A DNA stretch of 39,360 nucleotides from Aigarchaeota archaeon (GCA_025058515.1 JANXDW010000030.1:1-39360), one strand, 5' to 3'. Numbered from the stretch's first letter, positions 1 through 9,428 are shown. The notes: a model not told the origin generated them from the sequence alone. Program-made: numbers and translations.

Positions 1-849
1 ATTGCTCGTTGGAAGAATGTAGTTAAACCTGTCTGGGATATTATGAGAAGAGAAGGTTACCAATTTATACAGCTTCCATGTCCTGAAGCATTCTACCTTG
101 GTTTAAGGAGGTGGTGGTTTGTTAAAGAACAATACTCTAATGCTCTTTTTAAAGATCTTTGTAAAAAGATGAGTATCGGTTGTTCAGAGATACTTTTAGA
201 AAACAAGATTAAGAGATTTAAATTACTTTGTTTAGGGATAAGTCCAAGTTGTGGTTATAGAGAGACTCAGAGCGATCCATCTTGGGGTGGAAGTCCAAGA
301 GAGGTCGATATAGAAAGTAATATCACTACTGGACCAGGAGTATTAATAGAAACAATGGATAAAATATTTAGAGATTATGGGTTTTCTTATGAGATATATG
401 ATCTCCCACCTTCAATAATCTATCCAAGAGAAAGAGTAGGAGTTAAGAAGTATCCTAGAAACTTTAAAGACTCAGTTAGAGAGCTATCTGAGTTTCTAGG
501 ATTTAATTATAAACTACTCAACCTAGACGAGTATGATGAATACGTAGATTCAGATATTAGATCTCGAAAAATCTTAGTATGTCCATACGAAGCCATTGAA
601 AAAGATATTGAAACTATAGAAAAATATATTGATGAGTGGTATGGATTGATGATAGTACCAAAGTCTAATAATTTAACTTTAGAGAAAGAAGAGATTGCAT
701 TCATGTTCGCCCTACAAGTAGAGAATCATCTAGAGATTGGACATCAAATCACGTTATATAATTATAATGAATACTCTCTCCTCTTTCAGAAGTTCATAAA
801 ATTCTTAAGAGAACGTGATTTGTTAGAGAAAATCTCTGTATTAAGATGA
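1..849 (+). CDS. Conserved protein resembling the DUF523/2-thiouracil-desulfurase-like ('predicted secreted protein') group; 5' truncated by window edge
   Basis: Frame is open from base 1 (IARWKNVVKPVWDIMRREGYQFIQLPCPEAFYLGLRRWW...), upstream of the listed ATG at 43; QLPCPE and GISPSCGYRETQSDPSWGG motifs. Confidence 0.6.
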   Translation: MARWKNVVKPVWDIMRREGYQFIQLPCPEAFYLGLRRWWFVKEQYSNALFKDLCKKMSIGCSEILLENKIKRFKLLCLGISPSCGYRETQSDPSWGGSPREVDIESNITTGPGVLIETMDKIFRDYGFSYEIYDLPPSIIYPRERVGVKKYPRNFKDSVRELSEFLGFNYKLLNLDEYDEYVDSDIRSRKILVCPYEAIEKDIETIEKYIDEWYGLMIVPKSNNLTLEKEEIAFMFALQVENHLEIGHQITLYNYNEYSLLFQKFIKFLRERDLLEKISVLR

Positions 850-1007
850 AGATACCGCTCTTAGATCTTATCTCAATCTATTGAGTACATCGGTTTTTAG
901 ATTTACTTATTAAATTGAATGTAAGAAGCAATAGAAGTCAAAGCAATTATCTGTAGATTTCTTCAATAGTATTTTAGAAAATATAGATAGAATGGAGATT
1001 TAAAAGA

Positions 1008-1823
1008 TTATTTTTCATTAGCGAATGCTACTATTCTCGCGAAGGCTGATTCACCATCTTGGAATTTGAATGGGAAGGCTCCAATAATGCATCTTCTATT
1101 GACTACTTTGCTTATTTCTCCTCCCATGTTTTCAGCGTGTAGTATCATGTGGGGAAAGAGTTTGAGATGCATTAGCTGATAGTTCTGCGGCCATGGCATA
1201 AGCTCTTCTATCTTTCTACCCCACTTCTTCTCTGCTTCAGCAACTAAGTCTGGTCTAGCTCTTCTAATTACAGTATTGAGTGGGTGGTCTGCTGACATAG
1301 CGTCAACACCTATCCATTTTATCTTCATATCTATACACCATTTTGCAAAGCTTTCATTTGGACCAGGATGCTTTACCATGTATCTAACTTCATCAGGTTC
1401 AGTTCCACACCAAGCGTATTTATGGTATCCAGTGTGTAGTATGAGTATGTCTCCTTTCTTAATCTCAACACCGCCATTTTTAGCTGCTTTCTCCACGGTC
1501 TCTGCAGTATAGATATCGTAGTCTCCGACATATGGAGAGATATCTACTATTACTCCTTCACCAACTAGGTATTCTTCTAATGGTAGGCTAGCTACGTCTT
1601 TTCCACCTGTTACAAAGTGCAGTTGGCTATCGAAGTGAGTTCCGAAATGGAGTGAGGTCTCTATGTATTGAGCGTTTACACCATGTTCTCCAAGAGTCTT
1701 GATCCAGTAGACTTTCATAGGTGGATACCACATAAAAGGCGGTTGCTTCCAACTAGTCGGTTGAGATAAGTCATAGATCTTAACTCTACTCCAATCTACT
1801 ATCTTACTCCAATCCATCACCAT
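1008..1823 (-). CDS. Cyclase-family (PF04199-type) metal-dependent hydrolase, kynurenine formamidase/isatin hydrolase-like
   Basis: HFGTHFDSQLHF matches the HGTHxDxxxHF metal motif; start set to MVMDWSKIVDW at 1823 because the upstream extension in the track ORF (to 1910) looks non-coding. Confidence 0.8.
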   Translation of the reverse strand: MVMDWSKIVDWSRVKIYDLSQPTSWKQPPFMWYPPMKVYWIKTLGEHGVNAQYIETSLHFGTHFDSQLHFVTGGKDVASLPLEEYLVGEGVIVDISPYVGDYDIYTAETVEKAAKNGGVEIKKGDILILHTGYHKYAWCGTEPDEVRYMVKHPGPNESFAKWCIDMKIKWIGVDAMSADHPLNTVIRRARPDLVAEAEKKWGRKIEELMPWPQNYQLMHLKLFPHMILHAENMGGEISKVVNRRCIIGAFPFKFQDGESAFARIVAFANEK

Positions 1824-1967
1824 ATTAGACCACGTAAATATTTTCCTTCTATACAATATAAGTTTATTTTCTATACTGTAAAGCGGGTAGATATCAATGA
1901 AAGAAAACAATTATGTATAATTCTTAACTCGATGAGATGCTGAATAATATTTATAATCTAGGAGTAG

Positions 1968-2429
1968 GTGAAACAATATGTGAAGTTTGAAGGTAAGATG
2001 GTTTTGAATTCTCGTAGAGAAGATGTCTGGAACTTTATATCTGAACCTTCTAAGGTTATCGAGTGTGTGCCTGGTCTTGAAGAGTACTCTGTAGAAGAGG
2101 GGAAAAGAGTTACAGCTAAAGTTAAGGTAAGCATAGGGTTCATAAAAGGAACATTCCGTGCATCAAGTAGTGTGGTAAAAGAAGATCATCAAAATTATAC
2201 TGCTAAACTGAAATTGAGCGGTTCTGGTGTTGGAAGCGGTTTCGATGCACTCGTAGATTTAAAGTTAAACGAGCTAGAATATGGTACTGAGTTTATATGG
2301 TTAGCAGATGTAAATGTCTCTGGTCCTCTCGGTAGTCTAGCTAAACCAATGCTAGAAGGATATGTAAGAAAGATCGTCGACCAGCTTTTTGATTGCATTA
2401 AGCGTAAACTTACAAATTCAACTATTTAA
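1968..2429 (+). CDS. CoxG-like SRPBCC-family protein (carbon monoxide dehydrogenase subunit G family)
   Basis: MVLNSRREDVWNFISEPSKVIECVPGLEEYSVEE and central glycine-rich strand region typical of CoxG; directly upstream of XDH large subunit. Confidence 0.8.
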   Translation: MKQYVKFEGKMVLNSRREDVWNFISEPSKVIECVPGLEEYSVEEGKRVTAKVKVSIGFIKGTFRASSSVVKEDHQNYTAKLKLSGSGVGSGFDALVDLKLNELEYGTEFIWLADVNVSGPLGSLAKPMLEGYVRKIVDQLFDCIKRKLTNSTI

Positions 2430-2484
2430 GAGATAAATTTAAGTAGGGTAATGATATTGTGACTTTGATTAGGAGGTATGGGAA

Positions 2485-4881
2485 TTGACCTTTAAGTATA
2501 TTGGAAGACCTGTACCACCTCAGGATGGATTCTACAAAGTTACGGGAACCGCTCAGTACACTCTAGATGTCGAGCTTCCTGGAATGCTATATGCTAAACT
2601 AGTCACTAGCACAGTACCTCATGCTAAGATTAAGAAGATCGATGTAAGTAAAGCATTACAAGTTCCCGGAGTAGTTAAGGTCGTAGTTGGTAAAGATTTT
2701 CCATATAGAGTTGGAATGTATGCTGGAGATAGAGACCTTCTAGCTATAGATAAGGTGAGGTGGGTTGGACACCCAGTTGCAGCAGTTCTTGCAGAAAGCT
2801 TAGAAGCAGCTGAAAAAGCTATAGACCTCGTTGATGTAGAGTATGAAGAACTACCTACGGTTTTTGATCCTTTAGAAGCTCTCTCACCAGATGCTCCATT
2901 AATACATGAAAAGATGGAGGAATATCGGCACTCACCTGCATTTAGGCCTATACCTGGAACAAATATTGCTAATAAGTTTACTCTAGTTAAAGGTGATGTA
3001 GAGAAAGGGTTTAGAGAAGCTGATGTAATCATAGAAGAGAAGTTTTACATACCTCACGTAAGCCACTGCTTCATGGAAGTGCACAACGTCGTAGCCCACT
3101 ACCATCTAGATGGTACTGTTGAGATATGGACGAGTTGGCAGAACGTTGCTCCCATCAGGCAGATCATGGCACTATCTCTCGGAATACCTCACAATAAGAT
3201 TATTGTGAAGATTCCGTATGTTGGAGGAGGATTCGGTGGGAAGGCAGGTTTAGGATGGGAGGCACTAGTTGCTATTCTTTCTAAAGAAGCAGGATACCGC
3301 CCAGTGAAACTAGTATTATCGAGGAAAGAACAATTCACTTCAGCTGCAGTTAGAGAAGGATTCTATGGTTTCGCTAAAGCGGGATTTAAGAAAGATGGTA
3401 GATTCATCGCATATGATGTTAAGTTTATTCTAGATGCTGGAGCATATGCAGACTACACCGTGAACGTTGGTAGAGCAGTCGGCTATTCTGCAGACGGTTG
3501 CTACGAGATACCCAACATAAGAGTAGAATCTCTAACTGTTTATACTAACAAGATTCCTACAACTGCTCTAAGAGGTTTCGGATACCCGGAAAGCCATTGG
3601 GTTCTAGAACAGATAATGGATAAGGCAGCTGAAAAACTAGGGATCGACCCTGCAGAACTTAGGAAGATTAATTTAGTTAAGCCTGGGATATCCGAGACAT
3701 GTACAGGTGAGAGATTGAGAGAAGACGCTGGAAACCCTCAGAAGGTATTAGAGGTATTACTGGAAGAGATTGGATGGGGTAAACCTTCTGAAAAACCTAG
3801 AGAACCTTGGAAGATAAGATCTAAAGGTTTAGCTTTATTCGTTAAAGGTCCAGCTCAACCTCCTAATGCTTCTGCATCAGCTATTTTGAAGTTTAACGAA
3901 GATGCAAGTATAGACCTCTTGATCGCTACTGGGAATTTCGGTCAAGGGACTGTGACAGCATTGATGCAGATCGTAGCTGAAGAATTCGGACTACCATTAG
4001 AGAAGATAAGAGTAGACTATATTCGAGATACTCATAAATCAGCTTACACGTGGCAGACAGTTGGAAGTAGAGGTTTATTCACAGATGGTATAGCAATACT
4101 TAATGCTATAGAAGATGCGAAGAAGCAGATATTCAAGATTGCATCAGAGGTTTTAAGATGTCCGGAAGACCATCTAGAGCTAGTAGATGGAGAGGTAAGA
4201 GTGAAAGGTAAGCCTTGGGAGAAGATACCTCTTCAAGATATAGTTATGGGCTATACTTACCCCAACGGCAATTCTATTGGAGGACCTGTGATCGGTAGAG
4301 GTGTATTCATGTCTACCCATACAACATATCTCGACCCTGAGACGGGTCAAGGAAATCCTACAATATTCCATACTTTTGGTGGAACGGCAGTAGAAATTGA
4401 GGTAAATCTTCTTACAGGTGAAGTCGAGGTCTTGAAAGGTGTACAAGTACTTGATTTAGGAAAAGTGATAAATCCACTACTGGTAGAGCAACAAGTGAAC
4501 GGAGGCTTCTTAATGGGTTTAAGTATAGGGTTATACGAACAGATAAAGTTTGATGAGAGAGGATGGGTTGTGAACCCCAACTTTACAAACTACTACTTAA
4601 TTAGAATAAAAGATATTCCTAAACAGATTATTTGGAAAACGGTTGAGACTCCTCAATCTGATGGACCCTATGGTGCGAGAGGTGTAGGTGAACTAACTAT
4701 GATAGGTGTAGCGCCAGCGATAGCTAATGCAATCTATAGAGCATTGAGAGTCAAGTTGAACGAGCTTCCAATGAGTCCTGAAAATATCTGGAAGGCTTTA
4801 AGAGAGCAGAGACCTGAGATTGTTGATGAAGCATTAAAGAAGTTTCTAGAATTTAAGAAGATGGTGGAGGTGAAAAAATGA
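2485..4881 (+). CDS. Xanthine dehydrogenase-family molybdopterin-binding large subunit (locus 1)
   Basis: KIPYVGGGFGGKAG, TALRGFGYPESHW, GNFGQGTVTALMQI, GPYGARGVGELTMI motifs; TTG start preceded by AGGAGG. Confidence 0.92.
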   Translation: MTFKYIGRPVPPQDGFYKVTGTAQYTLDVELPGMLYAKLVTSTVPHAKIKKIDVSKALQVPGVVKVVVGKDFPYRVGMYAGDRDLLAIDKVRWVGHPVAAVLAESLEAAEKAIDLVDVEYEELPTVFDPLEALSPDAPLIHEKMEEYRHSPAFRPIPGTNIANKFTLVKGDVEKGFREADVIIEEKFYIPHVSHCFMEVHNVVAHYHLDGTVEIWTSWQNVAPIRQIMALSLGIPHNKIIVKIPYVGGGFGGKAGLGWEALVAILSKEAGYRPVKLVLSRKEQFTSAAVREGFYGFAKAGFKKDGRFIAYDVKFILDAGAYADYTVNVGRAVGYSADGCYEIPNIRVESLTVYTNKIPTTALRGFGYPESHWVLEQIMDKAAEKLGIDPAELRKINLVKPGISETCTGERLREDAGNPQKVLEVLLEEIGWGKPSEKPREPWKIRSKGLALFVKGPAQPPNASASAILKFNEDASIDLLIATGNFGQGTVTALMQIVAEEFGLPLEKIRVDYIRDTHKSAYTWQTVGSRGLFTDGIAILNAIEDAKKQIFKIASEVLRCPEDHLELVDGEVRVKGKPWEKIPLQDIVMGYTYPNGNSIGGPVIGRGVFMSTHTTYLDPETGQGNPTIFHTFGGTAVEIEVNLLTGEVEVLKGVQVLDLGKVINPLLVEQQVNGGFLMGLSIGLYEQIKFDERGWVVNPNFTNYYLIRIKDIPKQIIWKTVETPQSDGPYGARGVGELTMIGVAPAIANAIYRALRVKLNELPMSPENIWKALREQRPEIVDEALKKFLEFKKMVEVKK

Positions 4882-5756
4882 GTTTTGGGTCTCCGTACTT
4901 CACTCTCCCGGAGTTCACTTACCATAAACCAAAGACATTGAGAGAAGCTTTAGAGCTCTTGGAAAAGTATGGAGATGAGGCAAAGGTAATGGCTGGTGGA
5001 GTAGGTTTAATCCCATTCATGAAGGAGAGGCTTATCTCACCAACTCATGTAATAGATATCAAGGAGATAGCAGAGCTGAAAAAGCTTGAATACAAGAAAG
5101 GTGAAGGATTGACTATTGGAGCTACTATAACCTTCTCAGAGTTAGAGAAATACCAATTACTAAAGGAGAAGTATAGAGCATTATACCAAGCAGTAAAGTT
5201 AGCTTCAGACAATATAATAAGAAATAGAGCTACATTGATAGGTAATATCTGTGAAGCAATACCTTGGGTTGATGGTCCAATACCATTGATCGCCTATGGT
5301 GCAGAAGTCGAGATAAAGAGTTTAGATGAAGTTAGAAGAACACCTGTCGCCGATTTTATTAAAGGACCTGTTGAGATCGACCTCAAACCTGGAGAGATCG
5401 TTACCTCGATCCACTTACCAGATATTCCTGAAGAAGCAAAAAGTGGATTCTTAAAATTTAACACAGGCTCTGAGTTCGCTCTACTCAATATCGCAGCCTA
5501 CCTCTTAATTACAGCAAAGAAGAAAGATGTGAGATTAGTATATGGAGCAATCTCCTCAAAGCCTGCAAGAGCACTTGAAGCTGAAAAGATCCTCTTAAGA
5601 GATGGAGATTTAAATGCTCTTATATCTATGGCAGCGATAAAAGCTTCTGAAGAACTTGAAGTTATCTCAGACGTTCTCGCTTCTGAAGATTATAGAAGAC
5701 ACCTCATTAAAATACTTACTATGAAGCTTTTGAAAGAGCTAGTAGAGGAGGTGTAA
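4878..5756 (+). CDS. XDH-family FAD-binding medium subunit (locus 1)
   Basis: AKVMAGGVGLIPFMKERL; NRATLIGNICEAIPWVDG; overlaps the end of the L-subunit gene by 4 nt. Confidence 0.9.
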   Translation: MSFGSPYFTLPEFTYHKPKTLREALELLEKYGDEAKVMAGGVGLIPFMKERLISPTHVIDIKEIAELKKLEYKKGEGLTIGATITFSELEKYQLLKEKYRALYQAVKLASDNIIRNRATLIGNICEAIPWVDGPIPLIAYGAEVEIKSLDEVRRTPVADFIKGPVEIDLKPGEIVTSIHLPDIPEEAKSGFLKFNTGSEFALLNIAAYLLITAKKKDVRLVYGAISSKPARALEAEKILLRDGDLNALISMAAIKASEELEVISDVLASEDYRRHLIKILTMKLLKELVEEV

Positions 5757-5758
5757 AT

Positions 5759-6232
5759 ATGGTTCACAAGTTGAGTTTGATAGTAAATGGAATTAAGAGA
5801 ACGGTTGAAGTTAAAGATAATGAAATTCTATTAGATGTATTGAGAGATAAGTTAAAGATAAAGAGTTTAAAGGCAGCATGTTGGCGTGGAGAATGTGGTC
5901 TATGTACAGTTCTATTGAATGGAAAACTGGTGAAGTCTTGTCTTGTTCTCGCTGTTGAGGTTGATGGTTCTGAGATTATAACTGTCGAAGGCTTGGTTAA
6001 AGATGGTGAATTATCACCGATCCAGAGAGCATTCATAGAACATGGAGCATTTCAATGTGGATTCTGTACACCTGCTTTTGTTCTCGCATCCCATCAACTA
6101 TTAATTGAGAACCCTAATCCATCAGAAGAAGAAATAAAAGAAAAGTTGGGCGGTATAATCTGCAGATGTGGTACTTACCTCGAGATCATAAAGGCGATCA
6201 AGAGCGCATCAAGGTTTTATCAAAAGAAGTGA
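5759..6232 (+). CDS. XDH-family [2Fe-2S] small subunit (locus 1)
   Basis: CWRGECGLCTVLLNG ... QCGFCTPAF ... CRCGTYLEI cysteine pattern. Confidence 0.92.
   Translation: MVHKLSLIVNGIKRTVEVKDNEILLDVLRDKLKIKSLKAACWRGECGLCTVLLNGKLVKSCLVLAVEVDGSEIITVEGLVKDGELSPIQRAFIEHGAFQCGFCTPAFVLASHQLLIENPNPSEEEIKEKLGGIICRCGTYLEIIKAIKSASRFYQKK
5930..5994 (+). repeat. 65-bp tract identical to the complement of 18740-18804
   Basis: gtgaagtcttgtcttgttctcgctgttgaggttgatggttctgagattataactgtcgaaggctt, read in both small-subunit genes. Confidence 0.95.
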
Positions 6233-6238
6233 AAGATC

Positions 6239-6412
6239 TTATAGTATTTTATCTAGCTTCTCTTTCAATCTTTTCTCTATGCTCGGTGGAGGTTGCCAGT
6301 TTACCTGTACTACCTCTATTCCTTGATCTTTAAGAGAACTGTAAAATATCTCTAAACCAATATTTACTATCTTCGGCTCTTCTCTAAAAAGCTTCTTAAC
6401 TTTATCACTCAT
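6239..6412 (-). CDS. Small 57-aa protein at the 3' end of the fdrA operon (absent from the supplied ORF track)
   Basis: Translation MSDKVKKLFREEPKIVNIGLEIFYSSLKDQGIEVVQVNWQPPPSIEKRLKEKLDKIL; AGGAGGGG Shine-Dalgarno overlaps the fdrA stop region just upstream. Confidence 0.75.
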   Translation of the reverse strand: MSDKVKKLFREEPKIVNIGLEIFYSSLKDQGIEVVQVNWQPPPSIEKRLKEKLDKIL

Positions 6413-6423
6413 CTGTACCCCTC

Positions 6424-8055
6424 CTAAACATCCAAGAATACTTTATACGCTTTTTTCAATTTCTCATCTGATATCTTACATCGTTTAGCCACTAAAGCTG
6501 ATGCAAAAGCCATTAATGCATTCGTTGGAAAGATTGTAACTCCTAAACTCTTCAACTTCTCTTCCTGTATTGAAGAATTCTGAGGGTCTGCTTCTGTTCC
6601 ACATACGTGACCCATTATAATTATATTTCTAGAATCTTTTTCAGCCAATCTTTTAGCTTCAATTATCGCTTCCTGCATAGCTCCAACTGGATCTGGATGA
6701 GCCCCATAACCTAGAACAAAGTCCATGGTTATTACTGCTACTTCAGGATCTTTAGCTTCTTCTATTAATCTTATCTTTCTGATCGTTGGATCTATCATTG
6801 GATGAGCTCTACCAGCTGTAAACTCTTCTTCCCCAAGGTCTATTACCGAGTGCATATAGCTTTTATAAGAATCTTCTAGCTTATACCTTGGATCGAGTGG
6901 TGCATTGCTGTAAACATCTTTACCTATTATTTCACGATATATCAAGAGGGATTCATACATTAATGTTCCACCCGTATAAAGAGCTCTAAGATATCTTTGA
7001 TTAGGTTTTAAATTCTTTGAAAGCATGTTGCAGAGCTTCTTCAGCTCAGAGAGTTTTAGAGAGATCTTCGCTTTAGAATCTTTAAATCTCTCCGGGTCGG
7101 TGAGCTTGATCATATCTAGTACGGCTGAGTGGAGGGTTCTAAATGAATGTATCCGCTTAGCTAATCTCTTCGGAGGAGTATACTTCTTAACACCTAGAAA
7201 ACATAAGACATATGGTTTCCTAGTCTCTTCTTCAATAAATCTTATAATCTTCTTTAATACAGACTCATCAGGAGGTTTCGAGATAACCATTATAGATTTT
7301 GTTTCTTCATCTTCTTCAAGATATTTAATACAGTCTAAAGTCATAATGCCTCCTACACTCTCTTTTACATCATTCCCCCCTACACCGAGACCTTGCGATA
7401 CTCCTAAACCAACTCTATCTAGAATTACGCTAACCTCTTGTAAACCTGTACCAGCTGCTGCAACTATCCCGATAGGACCTCTCCTTACCTTATTGGCAAA
7501 AGCTATAGCTTTACCGTTAATTATCGATGTTCCAGCTCCTGGTCCTAGAACAAGGAGACCACGCTCACTCGCATACTTCTTCAATTCTACTTCATCTTCT
7601 ATTGGTACGTGATCACTGAATAGATGAATATGTATTCCTCTCTCTAGAATTTTCAAAGCTACTTCTTTAACATACTGTCCCGGTATCGAGATAACTGCTA
7701 GATTTGTATCGGGTAAAGCTTCTAATGCGGATTCGATAGTGTAGTATGCTCTATCTAGAGAAGGTTGAAGACTTGTTAAAGGCTTCATCAACATATCTTC
7801 TACTGTTGAGATTATTTTCGGAAGTAGGCTTTCATCTCTAGTTCTTATAGCTAAGATTAAGTCATTTGAAGTTGCTTTTTTCCCTTCATCTGTTAAGAGA
7901 TTAAGCTTCTCTAAGATCTCTTTATTAGTAGCAGTACCCATCACTATAGCAGCATCCAATACACCATCCATTTTTTTGACTTCTTCAGATAACTGCATAA
8001 GCTGTAATGAATCTCTAAAGAAGTTAACCTTCACTATATTCTTAACGATATCCAT
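6424..8055 (-). CDS. fdrA: FdrA-like protein (succinyl-CoA synthetase-alpha-like fold; oxamate carbamoyltransferase-type subunit)
   Basis: IGIVAAAGTGLQEVSVILDRVGLGVSQGLGVGGNDVKESVGGIMT and MDFVLGYGAHPDPVGAMQEAIIEAK blocks; neighbours DUF2877 and DUF1116. Confidence 0.85.
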   Translation of the reverse strand: MDIVKNIVKVNFFRDSLQLMQLSEEVKKMDGVLDAAIVMGTATNKEILEKLNLLTDEGKKATSNDLILAIRTRDESLLPKIISTVEDMLMKPLTSLQPSLDRAYYTIESALEALPDTNLAVISIPGQYVKEVALKILERGIHIHLFSDHVPIEDEVELKKYASERGLLVLGPGAGTSIINGKAIAFANKVRRGPIGIVAAAGTGLQEVSVILDRVGLGVSQGLGVGGNDVKESVGGIMTLDCIKYLEEDEETKSIMVISKPPDESVLKKIIRFIEEETRKPYVLCFLGVKKYTPPKRLAKRIHSFRTLHSAVLDMIKLTDPERFKDSKAKISLKLSELKKLCNMLSKNLKPNQRYLRALYTGGTLMYESLLIYREIIGKDVYSNAPLDPRYKLEDSYKSYMHSVIDLGEEEFTAGRAHPMIDPTIRKIRLIEEAKDPEVAVITMDFVLGYGAHPDPVGAMQEAIIEAKRLAEKDSRNIIIMGHVCGTEADPQNSSIQEEKLKSLGVTIFPTNALMAFASALVAKRCKISDEKLKKAYKVFLDV

Positions 8056-8175
8056 AACTCTTCATTCTAGATTGGTTAATTCTATATCATAAACATTTCC
8101 AGATCATGATCTATCTTCTTAATCAATTATTACTAGCAAGGTAAATAATGTGCTTGATGGAGTATAGTTGAATCT

Positions 8176-8469
8176 TCATCCTCCTCCAATAATCTCTACC
8201 AAATCTATTACATCGATTGATATATTATCGGTCTCTGTTAGCGGGGTCTCCAACCCCTTTAAGAGCTTAATACTATGACCATTTACTAATATCATCAGAT
8301 TATCTCTTAATCTATTATCTTGGTAAACTATCTTTTTAAAATCTTCTCCAAATATCTTCGAGATATCTTCTATAAGCTCTCCAACATTCTTTGGTGTCTG
8401 ATCTAATATTATCTCATCTCTTCCGACAGCCTCTTTTAACCTTGAGTATAATCTAACCCTTATACCCAT
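8176..8469 (-). CDS. MoaD/ThiS-like beta-grasp protein
   Basis: 97 aa; MGIRVRLYSRLKEAVGRDEI start, ILVNGHSIKLLKGLETPLTETDNISIDVIDLVEIIGGG end with terminal GG. Confidence 0.82.
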   Translation of the reverse strand: MGIRVRLYSRLKEAVGRDEIILDQTPKNVGELIEDISKIFGEDFKKIVYQDNRLRDNLMILVNGHSIKLLKGLETPLTETDNISIDVIDLVEIIGGG

Positions 8470-8513
8470 ACCGTTAATGTAGATCTGATGTCCTCCATAA
8501 ATATTTTCTATCT

Positions 8514-9428
8514 TTACAGAGAAATATTTAGAACATCTTTTATCAACTTCTCCGTCAAGCCCCTACTCTTCAAGATATCTATAATTGATGCTAATCCAGT
8601 TACGACTCCTAGAGAAATATCTAAACCAGAAGTATGACCTCTCCTTACAAGCTGGAGAAGAGAATCTGTGAAGATCTCTTCATCTCTCAAGCTTAAAGAT
8701 GTTAGTAATTGATGAAGGTGTTCATCGTATAAACCATGCTGTGCATACTTTAAGAACATTCCACTAACCCAGTTAGTATAGTTAAATAAGACGTCCTCAT
8801 CCAATACTATCTTCGGTACTTGAAGTTCTTCATCTACTAAGTTTACAATACTTATAAATCCTAACAAGAAGTCATCTCCTGAAGGTGTGAACCCTCCACC
8901 TAATCCGAGTAGTGCTCTATATTCCTCAATCCTCTTAACAGCTTCTACATTCCTTCTTGAAAATGGGTAGACCACGTTTTTCAAGAACTCTCTAAACCCA
9001 TCCAATTCTAGTATCGATATACAACTCGATGAAATAGAATAGAGTATCATTATACTGTTTAACCCCTTCCAAAATAATTTTTCAAGTGAATCATCTACAT
9101 CTCTGATCTTAACTATCTCTATCGGTGTATAGATTTCAGCATCCCTTAACTCTATCTCCAGCTCTCCAACCCGGATATAAGAATCATCTACTTCTACTTT
9201 ATCTCTTACTTTAACATAAGATTGGAAAGAGCGGTTTAAACTATCTTGAGAAGTGTTTATAGTATGAGGTGAACGATTATCTTTCCTGGTTACTATTATC
9301 ATCTCTCCATCCGCTTCGAGATATAATGTATTGGGAAATACATGGTGGATTACGGGTTCATAAATGAGATCATCTAAGATCTCCTTAGATCTTTTCCCAA
9401 TTGTAGAGGCATTGAGTCTATATACCAT
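8514..9428 (-). CDS. DUF2877-family protein (YlbF/AllH-like)
   Basis: LLGLGGGFTPSGDDFLLGFISIVN signature; start chosen at ATG 9428 overlapping the DUF1116 stop. Confidence 0.8.
   Translation of the reverse strand: MVYRLNASTIGKRSKEILDDLIYEPVIHHVFPNTLYLEADGEMIIVTRKDNRSPHTINTSQDSLNRSFQSYVKVRDKVEVDDSYIRVGELEIELRDAEIYTPIEIVKIRDVDDSLEKLFWKGLNSIMILYSISSSCISILELDGFREFLKNVVYPFSRRNVEAVKRIEEYRALLGLGGGFTPSGDDFLLGFISIVNLVDEELQVPKIVLDEDVLFNYTNWVSGMFLKYAQHGLYDEHLHQLLTSLSLRDEEIFTDSLLQLVRRGHTSGLDISLGVVTGLASIIDILKSRGLTEKLIKDVLNISL

Noticed and set aside
2485-6232. Aerobic CO dehydrogenase (CoxLMS) operon, suggested by the CoxG neighbour
   Set aside because: Large-subunit active-site region is TALRGFGYPE, not the AYxCSFR of form I CODH; better described as an undetermined XDH-family hydroxylase
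7025-7612. 195-aa plus-strand ORF antisense to fdrA
   Set aside because: Low-complexity Ser/Pro/Ile-rich translation lying entirely within a well-supported coding gene; typical shadow ORF
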